In this document: positions 56,907 to 64,000 of the stretch, piece after piece
Layout of the letters: every line of letters starts with the position of its first letter
Position numbering within the stretch: the first letter of the stretch is position 1
From: Acidovorax sp. Leaf78
Lineage (GTDB): Bacteria; Pseudomonadota; Gammaproteobacteria; Burkholderiales; Burkholderiaceae_C
NCBI RefSeq assembly: GCF_001422735.1
Contig: NZ_LMLZ01000004.1
Coordinates: 1 to 64,000 of the forward strand
Reading direction: 5' to 3'
Length of the DNA: 64,000 nt
Notes under the pieces: model-generated
Seen by the model: only the letters and a program-made list of their open reading frames with translations
Told to the model about the DNA's origin: nothing
Databases searched by the model: none
Program-made: the position numbers and the translations under genes

Positions 56907-59243
56907 TTGTATATCAAAAAAACCACCCCCGGCGCGCAGTCCGCGCATTTGTCGGACGAGATTGAAGGCAGCGTGCAGGGGCACCGTGATGGACACGGTT
57001 TCGTCATCCGTGATGATGGCGAAGGCGACATCTATATCCCCCCCAACGAAATGCGCGCCGTCCTGCACAAGGACCGTGTGCGCGTGCGCATCGTGCGCCA
57101 GGACCGCCGCGGCCGTCCCGAAGGCCGCGTGGTCGAGATCATCGAACGCCCGCCGCAGCCCATCATTGGCCGCCTGCTGCAGGAAAGCGGCGTGTGGCTC
57201 GTCGCGCCGGAAGACAAGCGCTATGGCCAGGACGTATTGATCCCCAAGGGCGCCACGGGCGCTGCCAAACCCGGCCAGGTGGTCGTGGTCGAACTGACCG
57301 AGCCGCCCGCACTGTTCGGCCAGCCTGTCGGCCGCATCACCGAAGTGCTCGGTGAGGTGGACGACCCGGGCATGGAGATCGAGATCGCGGTGCGCAAGTA
57401 CGGCGTGCCGCACGAGTTCTCGGCCGAGTGCCTGGCCCAGGCCAAGGAGCTGCCCGACAAGGTGCGTGCGCAGGACAAGAAGCGCCGCGTGGACCTGACC
57501 GACGTGCCCCTTGTCACCATCGACGGCGAAGACGCGCGCGACTTCGACGATGCCGTCTACTGCGAGCCTGCCAAGGTCGGCCGCAGCAAGGGCTGGCGCC
57601 TGCTGGTGGCCATTGCCGACGTGAGCAACTACGTGGAGACCGGCAGCGCCATCGACATCGATGCGTACGACCGCGCCACCAGCGTGTACTTTCCGCGCCG
57701 CGTGATCCCCATGCTGCCCGAGAAGCTCAGCAACGGCCTGTGTTCGCTCAACCCCGATGTGGAGCGCCTGTGCATGGTCTGCGACATGCTGGTCACGGCC
57801 AAGGGCGAGGTGCATGCGTACCAGTTCTATCCGGCCGTGATGCACAGCCACGCACGCTTCACCTACACCGAGGTGGCGGCCATCCTGGCCAACACCCGCG
57901 GCCCCGAGGCGAGCAAGCGCAAGGACCGGGTCAAGGACCTGCTCAACCTGCACGACGTGTACCGCGCGCTGCTGATTGCACGCCAGGCGCGCGGCGCGGT
58001 GGACTTTGAAACCACCGAGACGCAAATCGTCTGCGACGAGAACGGCCGCATCGAAAAGATCGTGCCGCGCACCCGCAATGATGCGCACAAGCTCATTGAA
58101 GAGGCCATGCTGGCCGCCAACGTATGCAGCGCTGACTTCATCGCGCAGGGCGGCCAGCCCGGCCTGTTCCGCGTGCACGAAGGCCCTACGCCCGAGAAGC
58201 AGGAAATCCTGCGCAACTACCTCAAGGCCATGGCCGTGGGCATGACCATCGGCGACGACCCCAAGCCGGGCGACTTCCAGGCGATTGCCACGGCGACCAA
58301 GGACCGCCCCGACGCGCAGCAGATCCACACCATGCTGCTGCGCTCCATGCAGCAGGCCATCTACACGCCCATCAACAGCGGCCACTTCGGTCTGGCGTTC
58401 GACGCGTACACCCACTTCACCAGCCCCATTCGGCGCTACCCTGACCTGCTGGTGCACCGCGTGATCAAGGCCATCCTGGCCAAGACGCAGTACAAGCTGC
58501 CATCGCTGCCCACACCGGGCGAGGCGCATGCCAAGCTGGCCAAGCGCCTGGCCTCCCGCGTCGCCGCGCCCGGCATGAAGCCGCGCAAGGACGTCAAACC
58601 GCCGAGCCGCGAAGTCCAGGCCTGGGAGGCCGCCGGCCTGCACTGCAGCGCCAACGAGCGCCGTGCCGACGAGGCCAGCCGCGACGTGGAAGCCTGGCTC
58701 AAGTGCAAGTACATGCGCGAGCACCTGGGCGAGGAGTTCAGCGGCGTGGTCAGTGCGGCCACCAGCTTCGGCATCTTCGTCACGCTGGACGCCATGTACG
58801 TCGAAGGCCTGGTGCACATCACCGAACTCGGTGGCGAGTACTACAAGTTCGACGAGGCGCGCCAGGAGCTGCGCGGCGAGCGCACCGGTATCCGCTATGC
58901 CATCGGCGCGCGGGTGCGGGTGCAGGTCAGCCGCGTGGACCTGGACGGCCGCAAGATCGACTTCCGCCTAGTGCGCGAAGGCGAAGAGCTGCTGGGCCGT
59001 GCGCTCAAGGACAAGGGTGTCGGCGGCGGTGGCCCTGGTGGTGGTGGCAGCGCGCGCAAGTCGGGCGGCCGGTCGGGCGGGCGCAAGGCTGACAAGGGCC
59101 CGGCCCCGTCGGCTACCGAGCAGGCGGGCCTGTCGCGGGAGCGTGCTGCACGCTCGCCGATCCAGTCCTTGAAAGCGTCGGTCAAGAGCGCCGTGGCCGG
59201 CAAGCAAAACAAGGCCAAGGCGCGCAAGCCGCGCCGCAGCTGA
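56907..59243 (+). CDS. rnr: Ribonuclease R
   Basis: The 778-residue 3'-5' exoribonuclease belongs to the RNB family. An OB/cold-shock N-terminal part (EGSVQGHRDGHGFVIRDDG, about 20-38) leads to the RNB domain with catalytic acidic cluster IDGEDARDFDDAVYCE (about 205-220), YFPRRVIPMLPEKLSNGLCSLNP and HFTSPIRRYPDLLVHR. An S1 domain follows (FSGVVSAATSFGIFVTL, about 612-630), then a Gly/Lys/Arg-rich tail. The start is TTG 56907, chosen because AGGAAAG (56893-56899) precedes it by 7 bp and no ATG fits. It degrades structured RNA; the basic tail helps unwinding. Confidence 0.93.
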   Translation: MYIKKTTPGAQSAHLSDEIEGSVQGHRDGHGFVIRDDGEGDIYIPPNEMRAVLHKDRVRVRIVRQDRRGRPEGRVVEIIERPPQPIIGRLLQESGVWLVAPEDKRYGQDVLIPKGATGAAKPGQVVVVELTEPPALFGQPVGRITEVLGEVDDPGMEIEIAVRKYGVPHEFSAECLAQAKELPDKVRAQDKKRRVDLTDVPLVTIDGEDARDFDDAVYCEPAKVGRSKGWRLLVAIADVSNYVETGSAIDIDAYDRATSVYFPRRVIPMLPEKLSNGLCSLNPDVERLCMVCDMLVTAKGEVHAYQFYPAVMHSHARFTYTEVAAILANTRGPEASKRKDRVKDLLNLHDVYRALLIARQARGAVDFETTETQIVCDENGRIEKIVPRTRNDAHKLIEEAMLAANVCSADFIAQGGQPGLFRVHEGPTPEKQEILRNYLKAMAVGMTIGDDPKPGDFQAIATATKDRPDAQQIHTMLLRSMQQAIYTPINSGHFGLAFDAYTHFTSPIRRYPDLLVHRVIKAILAKTQYKLPSLPTPGEAHAKLAKRLASRVAAPGMKPRKDVKPPSREVQAWEAAGLHCSANERRADEASRDVEAWLKCKYMREHLGEEFSGVVSAATSFGIFVTLDAMYVEGLVHITELGGEYYKFDEARQELRGERTGIRYAIGARVRVQVSRVDLDGRKIDFRLVREGEELLGRALKDKGVGGGGPGGGGSARKSGGRSGGRKADKGPAPSATEQAGLSRERAARSPIQSLKASVKSAVAGKQNKAKARKPRRS

Positions 59244-59325
59244 CCGAGGCGGCGCTCGCCCGTGCCCACGGCTGCGTGCCTGGGCAACGGGCATCTGCCT
59301 GCCTGAGCTGGGTGCTCACTTATTG

Positions 59326-59364
59326 ATAGCTGCTAGCGCTTGATGGACAAGCGGTAGCGGCTAT
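59326..59364 (+). repeat. Dispersed palindrome, copy H (best copy)
   Basis: ATAGCTGCTAGCGCTTG (59326-59342), ATGGA, CAAGCGGTAGCGGCTAT (59348-59364) pair with two mismatches over 17 bp; TTTTT follows at the right. It lies in the 123-bp gap between convergent rnr and hydrolase genes and can act as terminator for rnr. Confidence 0.88.
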
Positions 59365-59366
59365 TT

Positions 59367-60434
59367 TTATTTCAAGAAGCCGCCAGCCGCCCGGGCAGAT
59401 TGGGCAGGCTGGACAGAATGAGCAGCCTCGGCCAGCGACCCCAGAAAACGGGCGTATCGCTGCGCTGTGTCTGCCGGTGCTTCCATCATGGGCAGGTGGC
59501 CGATGCCGGGCAGCGTTTCGGCCTTTGCCTGGGGCAGCAGTGTCTGCAGCCGCTGCAGCCCTGACGGGTCGAACACGCGGTCGCTGCCGCCCCACAGCGC
59601 AAGGGTGGGGTGGCGCTGCAACTGGTCCAGATGCTGCTCCAGCAGGTAGCGGTCCTTCAACTGCGCGTCCCACAGCCGGGTGTTGGATGCCGCGTTGCGC
59701 AAGGCATCCTGCTCGGAGGCCTGCAGGATGGGGTAGGGGAGAAAGGGGCGCTTTTCAAACACCAGCGCCATCATGGCGTCAAAGGCTGCCGCATCGTGCG
59801 CCACAAGGGGACGTTGCCCCGCGTCGATCAGCCGGTCCATCGCGCTGGGTTGTGGGGACCGGATGCCGTGCGGTGCACCGATGAAGGCCACGCTGGCCAC
59901 GCGGTCCGGGTACTGCACCGCAAAAAGCGCGGCGATGGTGCCGCCCATGGAATTGCCCGCCAGGTGAACGCGCTCCAGACCCACAGCATCGAGCCACGCG
60001 GCCAGGCGCTGCGTGTGCGCGGCATAGTCGTACGGCTGATCGTCACGCCGGGTGCTCTCGCCAAAGCCGGGAATGTCGGGGGCAATCACCCGGTACTGAC
60101 CGGTCAGGGGTCGCGCAAAATCCACCCAATGGTCCTTCTCCGCAAAAATGCCGTGCAGCAAGACGATGGGCATGCTGCCGTCGCGCGAGCCCTGCGGCGC
60201 GGGGGCTTGGGGCGTGCCGCTGTCCAGATAGTGCACGGTGTGCATCGCGGCGGTGATGGTCTTTTCTTCCATGCCCGACAGGCTGCGGTTCAGATGCAGC
60301 AACGGCTCCTTGAACAGCGACGGAGCACCGTAGTAGAGCGCGGGGGCGCTCATCAGGGCCAGGGTTGCTGCAGCAGTAGCAGAAAAGAAAGCGATGCGTT
60401 TCAAGAGTGGGTCTCCCTGAGGTGGTGTGTTCAT
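59367..60434 (-). CDS. Alpha/beta hydrolase, exported or membrane-anchored
   Basis: The 355-residue protein has an N-terminal hydrophobic segment (about 10-33: RIAFFSATAAATLALMSAPALYYG), which may be a signal anchor. The hydrolase domain shows VLLHGIFAEKDHW, the nucleophile elbow GNSMGG (Ser about residue 160), the acid in WGGSDRVFD and His in GIGHLPMMEAP. The C-terminus is Ala/Gln-rich. Lipase- or esterase-like activity is likely. ATG 60434 is chosen; ATG 60476 is in frame. It is divergent from the AraC regulator, which may control it. Confidence 0.85.
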   Translation of the reverse strand: MNTPPQGDPLLKRIAFFSATAAATLALMSAPALYYGAPSLFKEPLLHLNRSLSGMEEKTITAAMHTVHYLDSGTPQAPAPQGSRDGSMPIVLLHGIFAEKDHWVDFARPLTGQYRVIAPDIPGFGESTRRDDQPYDYAAHTQRLAAWLDAVGLERVHLAGNSMGGTIAALFAVQYPDRVASVAFIGAPHGIRSPQPSAMDRLIDAGQRPLVAHDAAAFDAMMALVFEKRPFLPYPILQASEQDALRNAASNTRLWDAQLKDRYLLEQHLDQLQRHPTLALWGGSDRVFDPSGLQRLQTLLPQAKAETLPGIGHLPMMEAPADTAQRYARFLGSLAEAAHSVQPAQSARAAGGFLK

Positions 60435-60558
60435 GCTGCGGTGGCGCGGGCTGCGTGGGGGGGTGGGTGGAGCCACGCAGGTCCCCGGTACGTCATCGCG
60501 TCATGGCGGCCGGGCGAGGCTACCGAGAACACGCTCATAAAACTTGCAGGTTTGGGCT

Positions 60559-61308
60559 ATGCCAGCGACCAACACACTGACTCTCTGCACTGACAAGGCG
60601 CTCTATGTGGGCGAGATTCCGGCCACGGGCTGGCATTGCCATGCGGCTCCGGTTCTGCTCATCGGCCTGTCGGGCCGGTTTGCGTTGCACTGGGGCGCCG
60701 GGCGGGCAGAGACGTGCCGCAGCGCGCTGGTGGCGGCGGGCGTCGAGCACGTGTTCGACCCGTGTGGCGAGACGGTGGCGTTGGTGTACCTAGAGCCCGA
60801 CTCCCACGAGGCACGCAGCCTGCGACGACCGTTCGAGCAACTGGGCGGGGTGGTGCTGGATGTGGCGGTGCCTGTGGCGGCGCGCAGCACCATGGATACC
60901 TATCTGCGCCACTTCGACCTGCCCGCATTGCTGCCGTGCGTGGGCGGTGACCCGGGGCGGCCGCTGGATGCGCGGGTGGCGCGCAGCCTGCAGGCTTTGC
61001 GCCATCCCCCGCAGGAGCGCCGGGAGCGCATTGCACGCGCCGGGCTGGCCACTGGCGTGCAGCTGTCCACCTCGCGTTTCAACCACCTGTTTCGCGCCGA
61101 GATGGGCGTGAGCCTGCGCAGCTACCGGGTGTGGTCGCAGGTGCGGCTGGCCATGGCGGGCCTGGCCGTCAGCCCCCGCCTGACCGACGCGGCACTGCAC
61201 GGCGAGTTTGCCGACTCGGCCCATTTCAGCCGCATGTTCCGACAGACCTTTGGCATGACGCCGTCGAGCGTGCTCAAGCCCTTGAGGCAAGTCACGCTGC
61301 TGGCGTGA
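60559..61308 (+). CDS. AraC family regulator
   Basis: The 249-residue regulator has a short N-terminal sensing part (GWHCHAAPVLLIGLSG, a cupin-like start) and a C-terminal AraC domain (about 145-245) with FNHLFRAEMGVSLRSYRVW and FADSAHFSRMFRQTFGMTPS. ATG 60559 is chosen; a TTG at 60544 is in frame. The 124-bp divergent region with the hydrolase gene suggests local control, which is inference. Confidence 0.8.
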   Translation: MPATNTLTLCTDKALYVGEIPATGWHCHAAPVLLIGLSGRFALHWGAGRAETCRSALVAAGVEHVFDPCGETVALVYLEPDSHEARSLRRPFEQLGGVVLDVAVPVAARSTMDTYLRHFDLPALLPCVGGDPGRPLDARVARSLQALRHPPQERRERIARAGLATGVQLSTSRFNHLFRAEMGVSLRSYRVWSQVRLAMAGLAVSPRLTDAALHGEFADSAHFSRMFRQTFGMTPSSVLKPLRQVTLLA

Positions 61309-61410
61309 GAGTCAGGCAGGCGCTGCACCCAGCAGCGCGCCCTGTGCACATGATGCTGGGGTCGAGGTAGAGGGATAGGTCGAAGTCAATGCAGGTCTGC
61401 GGCGGCCTGG

Positions 61411-61442
61411 GTTGCCTTGCGGCGCAGCTCACCCAAGGCAAC
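61411..61442. other. Hairpin between convergent AraC and nnr genes
   Basis: GTTGCCTTG (61411-61419) and CAAGGCAAC (61434-61442) are a perfect 9-bp inverted repeat with a 14-nt loop. There is no clear T-tract. It may end one or both convergent transcripts. Confidence 0.5.
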
Positions 61443-61490
61443 GCGCGATGTTCGATGTCGATGTGTATCTGCTGCACGCAATGCGTTGCG

Positions 61491-63023
61491 TCAGCCGCCC
61501 AACCGCCGCGCCAGCGCGCTGGCGGTCAGTGCCTGGCCCGCAGGCCATGCATCCGCAGCCTGGCCGTGCAGGTAGACCGCTTCGCTGGCTGCGCGCAAAG
61601 CGCTGGCACCTGCGGCCAGGTGGGCCCCCACCATGCCGGCCAGCACATCGCCGGTGCCTGCCGTGGCCAGCCGGGCATTGCCGGTGGGGTTGATGGCCGG
61701 CGCCCGGTCCGCCGCCGCCACCACGGTGCCTGAGCCCTTGAGCACCGCCACACAGTTGAACTGGGCAGCCAGCTGGTGCGCCGCGGCCAGGCGGTCGGCC
61801 TGCACCTCGGCGGTGGACAGGCCCAGCAGCCGTGCGGCTTCGAGCGGGTGGGGCGTCAGCACCGTCGGCTGGCCGCGCTGGCCGCGTGCGACCACCAGCG
61901 CATGCAGCGCGGCATTGGGGGCGATGGCGTTGAGCGCATCGGCATCCAGCACCAGGCGCGCCGCGCGCTCGATGACGTCGGACAGCACGCGCTCCACCGC
62001 CTGGCCGCCGCCACAACCGCAGACGACGGTGAGTTGCTCCAGGTCCAGCGCTTCGAACCGGCGGAACATGAGTTCAGGCTGCTGCAGGTCCAGCTGCAGG
62101 TGCCCGTGGTCGAGCAGCGCGACCAGCACCCGGCCCGCCCCCGCATGCAGGGCCGCCGATGCCGCCAGCAGCGCCGCGCCGCCCATGCCCATGCCGCGGT
62201 CGGCCAGGCCCTCGCCACCCACCACGGCCACATCGCCGTAGCTGCCCTTGTGGCTGGCATGCGCGCGCGGCGTGGCCTGGGCGGGGCCCGACAGCCAGGC
62301 AGAGGGGGTTGCCTGGCCGATGTCCATGCCCAGGGTGTCCAGCCACACCTGCCCTGCCGCATCGCGCCCGGCGGCGGTGAACAGCCCGGGCTTCAGGGTG
62401 AGCAGGCTCAGTGTGTGGCGCGCGGGTGCAGTGTGGTGGGCGGCAGGCAGATGGTGCTCGGCCGCAGGCGCGAGGCCGCTGGCAAACTGGCCGGTGTCGG
62501 CATCCAGCCCGCTGGGCAGGTCGACGCATAGTACCGGCGCCGGGCTGGTGCGCAGTGCGTGCAGGCAGGCCAGCAGGCAAGGGTCCGGCACACGGCTGGG
62601 TGCGGTGGGTTTAGACGACACGCCGATGCCCAGTAGCGCATCGATGCACAGGTCTGCAGCCGTCATCTGCTCGGGCGGGCCATCGGCCCAGCACACGCCC
62701 GCATCGCGCGCCCGGTGCCACGACGCCAATGCGTCGGCGGGCGCGCGGTCGGGCTCGCCCAGCCAGGTCACCACCACCTGGCGGCCGCTGCGCTGCAGAT
62801 GGACGGCGGCTTCCAGGCCGTCTCCGCCGTTGTTGCCCGGGCCGCAGGCGATCCACACCGTGCGGGCGTGTGGGGCAAGGGCCAGGGCCAGGCGGGCCAC
62901 GGCAGCGCCCGCGCGTTGCATCAGCGTGTGCGGGGGCAGGGCGGCTGCAGCCGCGTGCTCGATGCGCCGGGTAGCGGCGGTGTTGAATAGCGGGTGGGGC
63001 TGGTGGGGCGCGATGCGGTGCAT
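61491..63023 (-). CDS. nnr: Bifunctional NAD(P)H-hydrate epimerase / dehydratase
   Basis: The protein has 510 residues from ATG 63023; an upstream in-frame ATG at 63086 is less likely. The N-terminal YjeF_N epimerase domain (about 10-230) has CGPGNNGGDGLEAA. The C-terminal ribokinase-like dehydratase (about 255-505) has AHKGSYGDVAVVGG-type ATP/ADP-site residues, DADALNAIA and NARLATAGTGDVLAGMVG. Together they repair NADHX and NADPHX, the damaged forms of the nicotinamide cofactors. The D-amino-acid dehydrogenase gene lies 251 bp upstream on the same strand; the interval shows no gene. Confidence 0.94.
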   Translation of the reverse strand: MHRIAPHQPHPLFNTAATRRIEHAAAAALPPHTLMQRAGAAVARLALALAPHARTVWIACGPGNNGGDGLEAAVHLQRSGRQVVVTWLGEPDRAPADALASWHRARDAGVCWADGPPEQMTAADLCIDALLGIGVSSKPTAPSRVPDPCLLACLHALRTSPAPVLCVDLPSGLDADTGQFASGLAPAAEHHLPAAHHTAPARHTLSLLTLKPGLFTAAGRDAAGQVWLDTLGMDIGQATPSAWLSGPAQATPRAHASHKGSYGDVAVVGGEGLADRGMGMGGAALLAASAALHAGAGRVLVALLDHGHLQLDLQQPELMFRRFEALDLEQLTVVCGCGGGQAVERVLSDVIERAARLVLDADALNAIAPNAALHALVVARGQRGQPTVLTPHPLEAARLLGLSTAEVQADRLAAAHQLAAQFNCVAVLKGSGTVVAAADRAPAINPTGNARLATAGTGDVLAGMVGAHLAAGASALRAASEAVYLHGQAADAWPAGQALTASALARRLGG

Positions 63024-63274
63024 GGGGTGTGAGGCTGCGCGCCAGGTGCGGTCCGAGACCGCTGACGGCGCACTGCAATGCTGCAAGCTGTGGTGGCGGT
63101 CATTGTGCCCCTCGCGCGCCTCGTGCCCTGCGGGGGTAGGGGGGCTTCATGGTGTTGGTGGGGATCGAAAGATGCCGGCCTCAGCAGCCTGCCTGCCCGG
63201 CCGACGACGTTGCACAGCCTGCCGGTGCGCCAGGGGCAACGGCGCGCCGCGTGTGCTGCGGGCGCCGGGGCAGG

Positions 63275-64000
63275 TCAGAACCTGCGCATGCCCAGGCCGT
63301 CGAGGTTGATTTCGGGTTCGCGTTGCGCAACCAGATCGGCCACGGCCCGCGCGCTGCCGCAGGCCAGGGCCCATCCCCCGGCACCGTGGCCGGTGTTGAG
63401 CCACAGGCCCGGCAGGCCGCTGGCGCCCACCACCGGCGCGCCGTCGGGCAGCATGGTGCGGGCGCCGCGCCAGATCTGCAAGCTGGCGGACAGCTGTGCG
63501 CCGCCCGGAAACCAGTCGTTGAGCGTGCGGTACAGGCGCTGCAGCGTCGGTGTGTGGTGCTCGGCATTGGCACCCGCCAGCTCGGCGCCACCGGCGATGC
63601 GCACGCGCTGGCCCAGCCGGGTGATGCTGATCTGCTGGGCCATGTCCACCACGCTGGAGCGCGGGGCGTGGGTGTCTTCCCGCAGCGGCGCGCTGACCGA
63701 ATAGCCGTACACGGCGGTCATCGGCAGGCCCAGGCCCAGCGCGGGCAGCAGCGCGGCAGAAGCCATGCCCGCGCACAGCACCACCGCGTCGAAGCGGTGC
63801 AGCTCGGCCTCGCCCTGCACGGTCACGCCGGTGGGGCTGCTGCTGACGCGGTTGATGCGGGTGCCGAACGCGAACTGCACGCCTGCGCCCTGCGTGCCCT
63901 GGCGCAGCAGCTGGGCAAACAGGCGGCAGTTGCCCGCCCAGGCGTCGGGCAGGTGGATGGCGCCGGCCAGCGGTGCTTCGGGCGACAGGCCGGGCTCGAT
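63275..64000 (-). CDS. dadA: D-amino-acid dehydrogenase / FAD-dependent oxidase, partial
   Basis: The frame is open to the window end, so only the C-terminal 241 residues are seen. FDAVVLCAGMASAALLP, VYGYSVSAPL and the C-terminal WLNTGHGAGGWALACGSARAVADLV match DadA-type FAD oxidases, which oxidise D-amino acids to keto acids. The N-terminal FAD-binding GxGxxG lies beyond the window. The exact substrate is unknown. Confidence 0.82.
   Translation of the reverse strand: MEPGLSPEAPLAGAIHLPDAWAGNCRLFAQLLRQGTQGAGVQFAFGTRINRVSSSPTGVTVQGEAELHRFDAVVLCAGMASAALLPALGLGLPMTAVYGYSVSAPLREDTHAPRSSVVDMAQQISITRLGQRVRIAGGAELAGANAEHHTPTLQRLYRTLNDWFPGGAQLSASLQIWRGARTMLPDGAPVVGASGLPGLWLNTGHGAGGWALACGSARAVADLVAQREPEINLDGLGMRRF

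Noticed and set aside
56901-58817. 638-codon minus-strand open frame opposite rnr
   Set aside because: Antisense of a conserved RNase R frame; low-complexity composition.

Overview
The window is GC-rich, densely coding bacterial DNA that reads as a chromosome segment of a Betaproteobacterium, most likely Comamonadaceae (Acidovorax-like). This is inferred from the protein families, the thyA / DUF4337 / folA and glnA-glnL-glnG arrangements, and a dispersed palindromic repeat that I associate from memory with this family. No prophage, transposase, integrase or CRISPR array was found. The content is mostly core genome with two accessory-type loci.

Layout. 1-134: the 3' end of a 5S rRNA gene and its terminator, the tail of an rRNA operon. 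251-5985: rsuA, a secreted beta-propeller protein, a secreted NodB-type deacetylase, a sterol-desaturase-family membrane protein, an EI24 membrane protein and a CinA/MoaB-type protein. 6008-11245: nitrogen control, with an NtrC site and sigma-54 promoter, glnA, a small secreted protein and the sensor/regulator pair glnL-glnG. 11433-16641: a glycine-zipper/DUF2383 protein, exonuclease III, a proline-rich secreted peptide, the minus-strand thyA-DUF4337-folA group and a lipoprotein. 16689-21077: an iron-uptake signalling locus (Fur box, ECF sigma factor, FecR-type anti-sigma, TonB receptor with an STN signalling domain). 21268-31937: a polyol catabolic locus (binding protein, two permeases and ATPase; SDR dehydrogenase; D-arabinitol 4-dehydrogenase-like enzyme; AraC regulator; xylulokinase; PfkB sugar kinase). 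31986-48380: mixed metabolism and membrane genes (FAD-linked oxidase, YihY, Mpo1-like, DUF418, hydrolase, O-acetylhomoserine sulfhydrylase, CBS protein, PAS-GAF-GGDEF-EAL protein, aroC, 5'-nucleotidase, DMT exporter). 48824-51928: nrdR, then glyA behind a well-supported ZTP riboswitch, and a lytic transglycosylase behind a long structured leader. 51929-52850: a gene-free interval with candidate RNAs. 52851-64000: a DUF349 protein, ypeA, two tRNA-Leu(CAG) genes, rnr, a hydrolase/AraC pair, the bifunctional NAD(P)HX repair enzyme and a partial D-amino-acid dehydrogenase.

How parts work together. Glutamine synthetase sits under an NtrC-responsive sigma-54 promoter with its own sensor and activator close by. 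The polyol locus imports a sugar alcohol, oxidises it to a ketose and phosphorylates it (xylulose by XylB, fructose by the PfkB kinase). In the iron locus, ligand binding by the receptor would be relayed through FecR to the sigma factor.

Most interesting non-coding content: (i) a dispersed imperfect palindrome of about 40-55 bp in at least eight copies, usually just after stop codons, once inside a coding region where it encodes a signal peptide; (ii) the ZTP riboswitch with an extended P2 arm; (iii) an unidentified structured leader before the lytic transglycosylase, with a good sigma-70 promoter placing the start at the structure; (iv) two further candidate RNAs in the same gene-free kilobase, one of them 6S-like.
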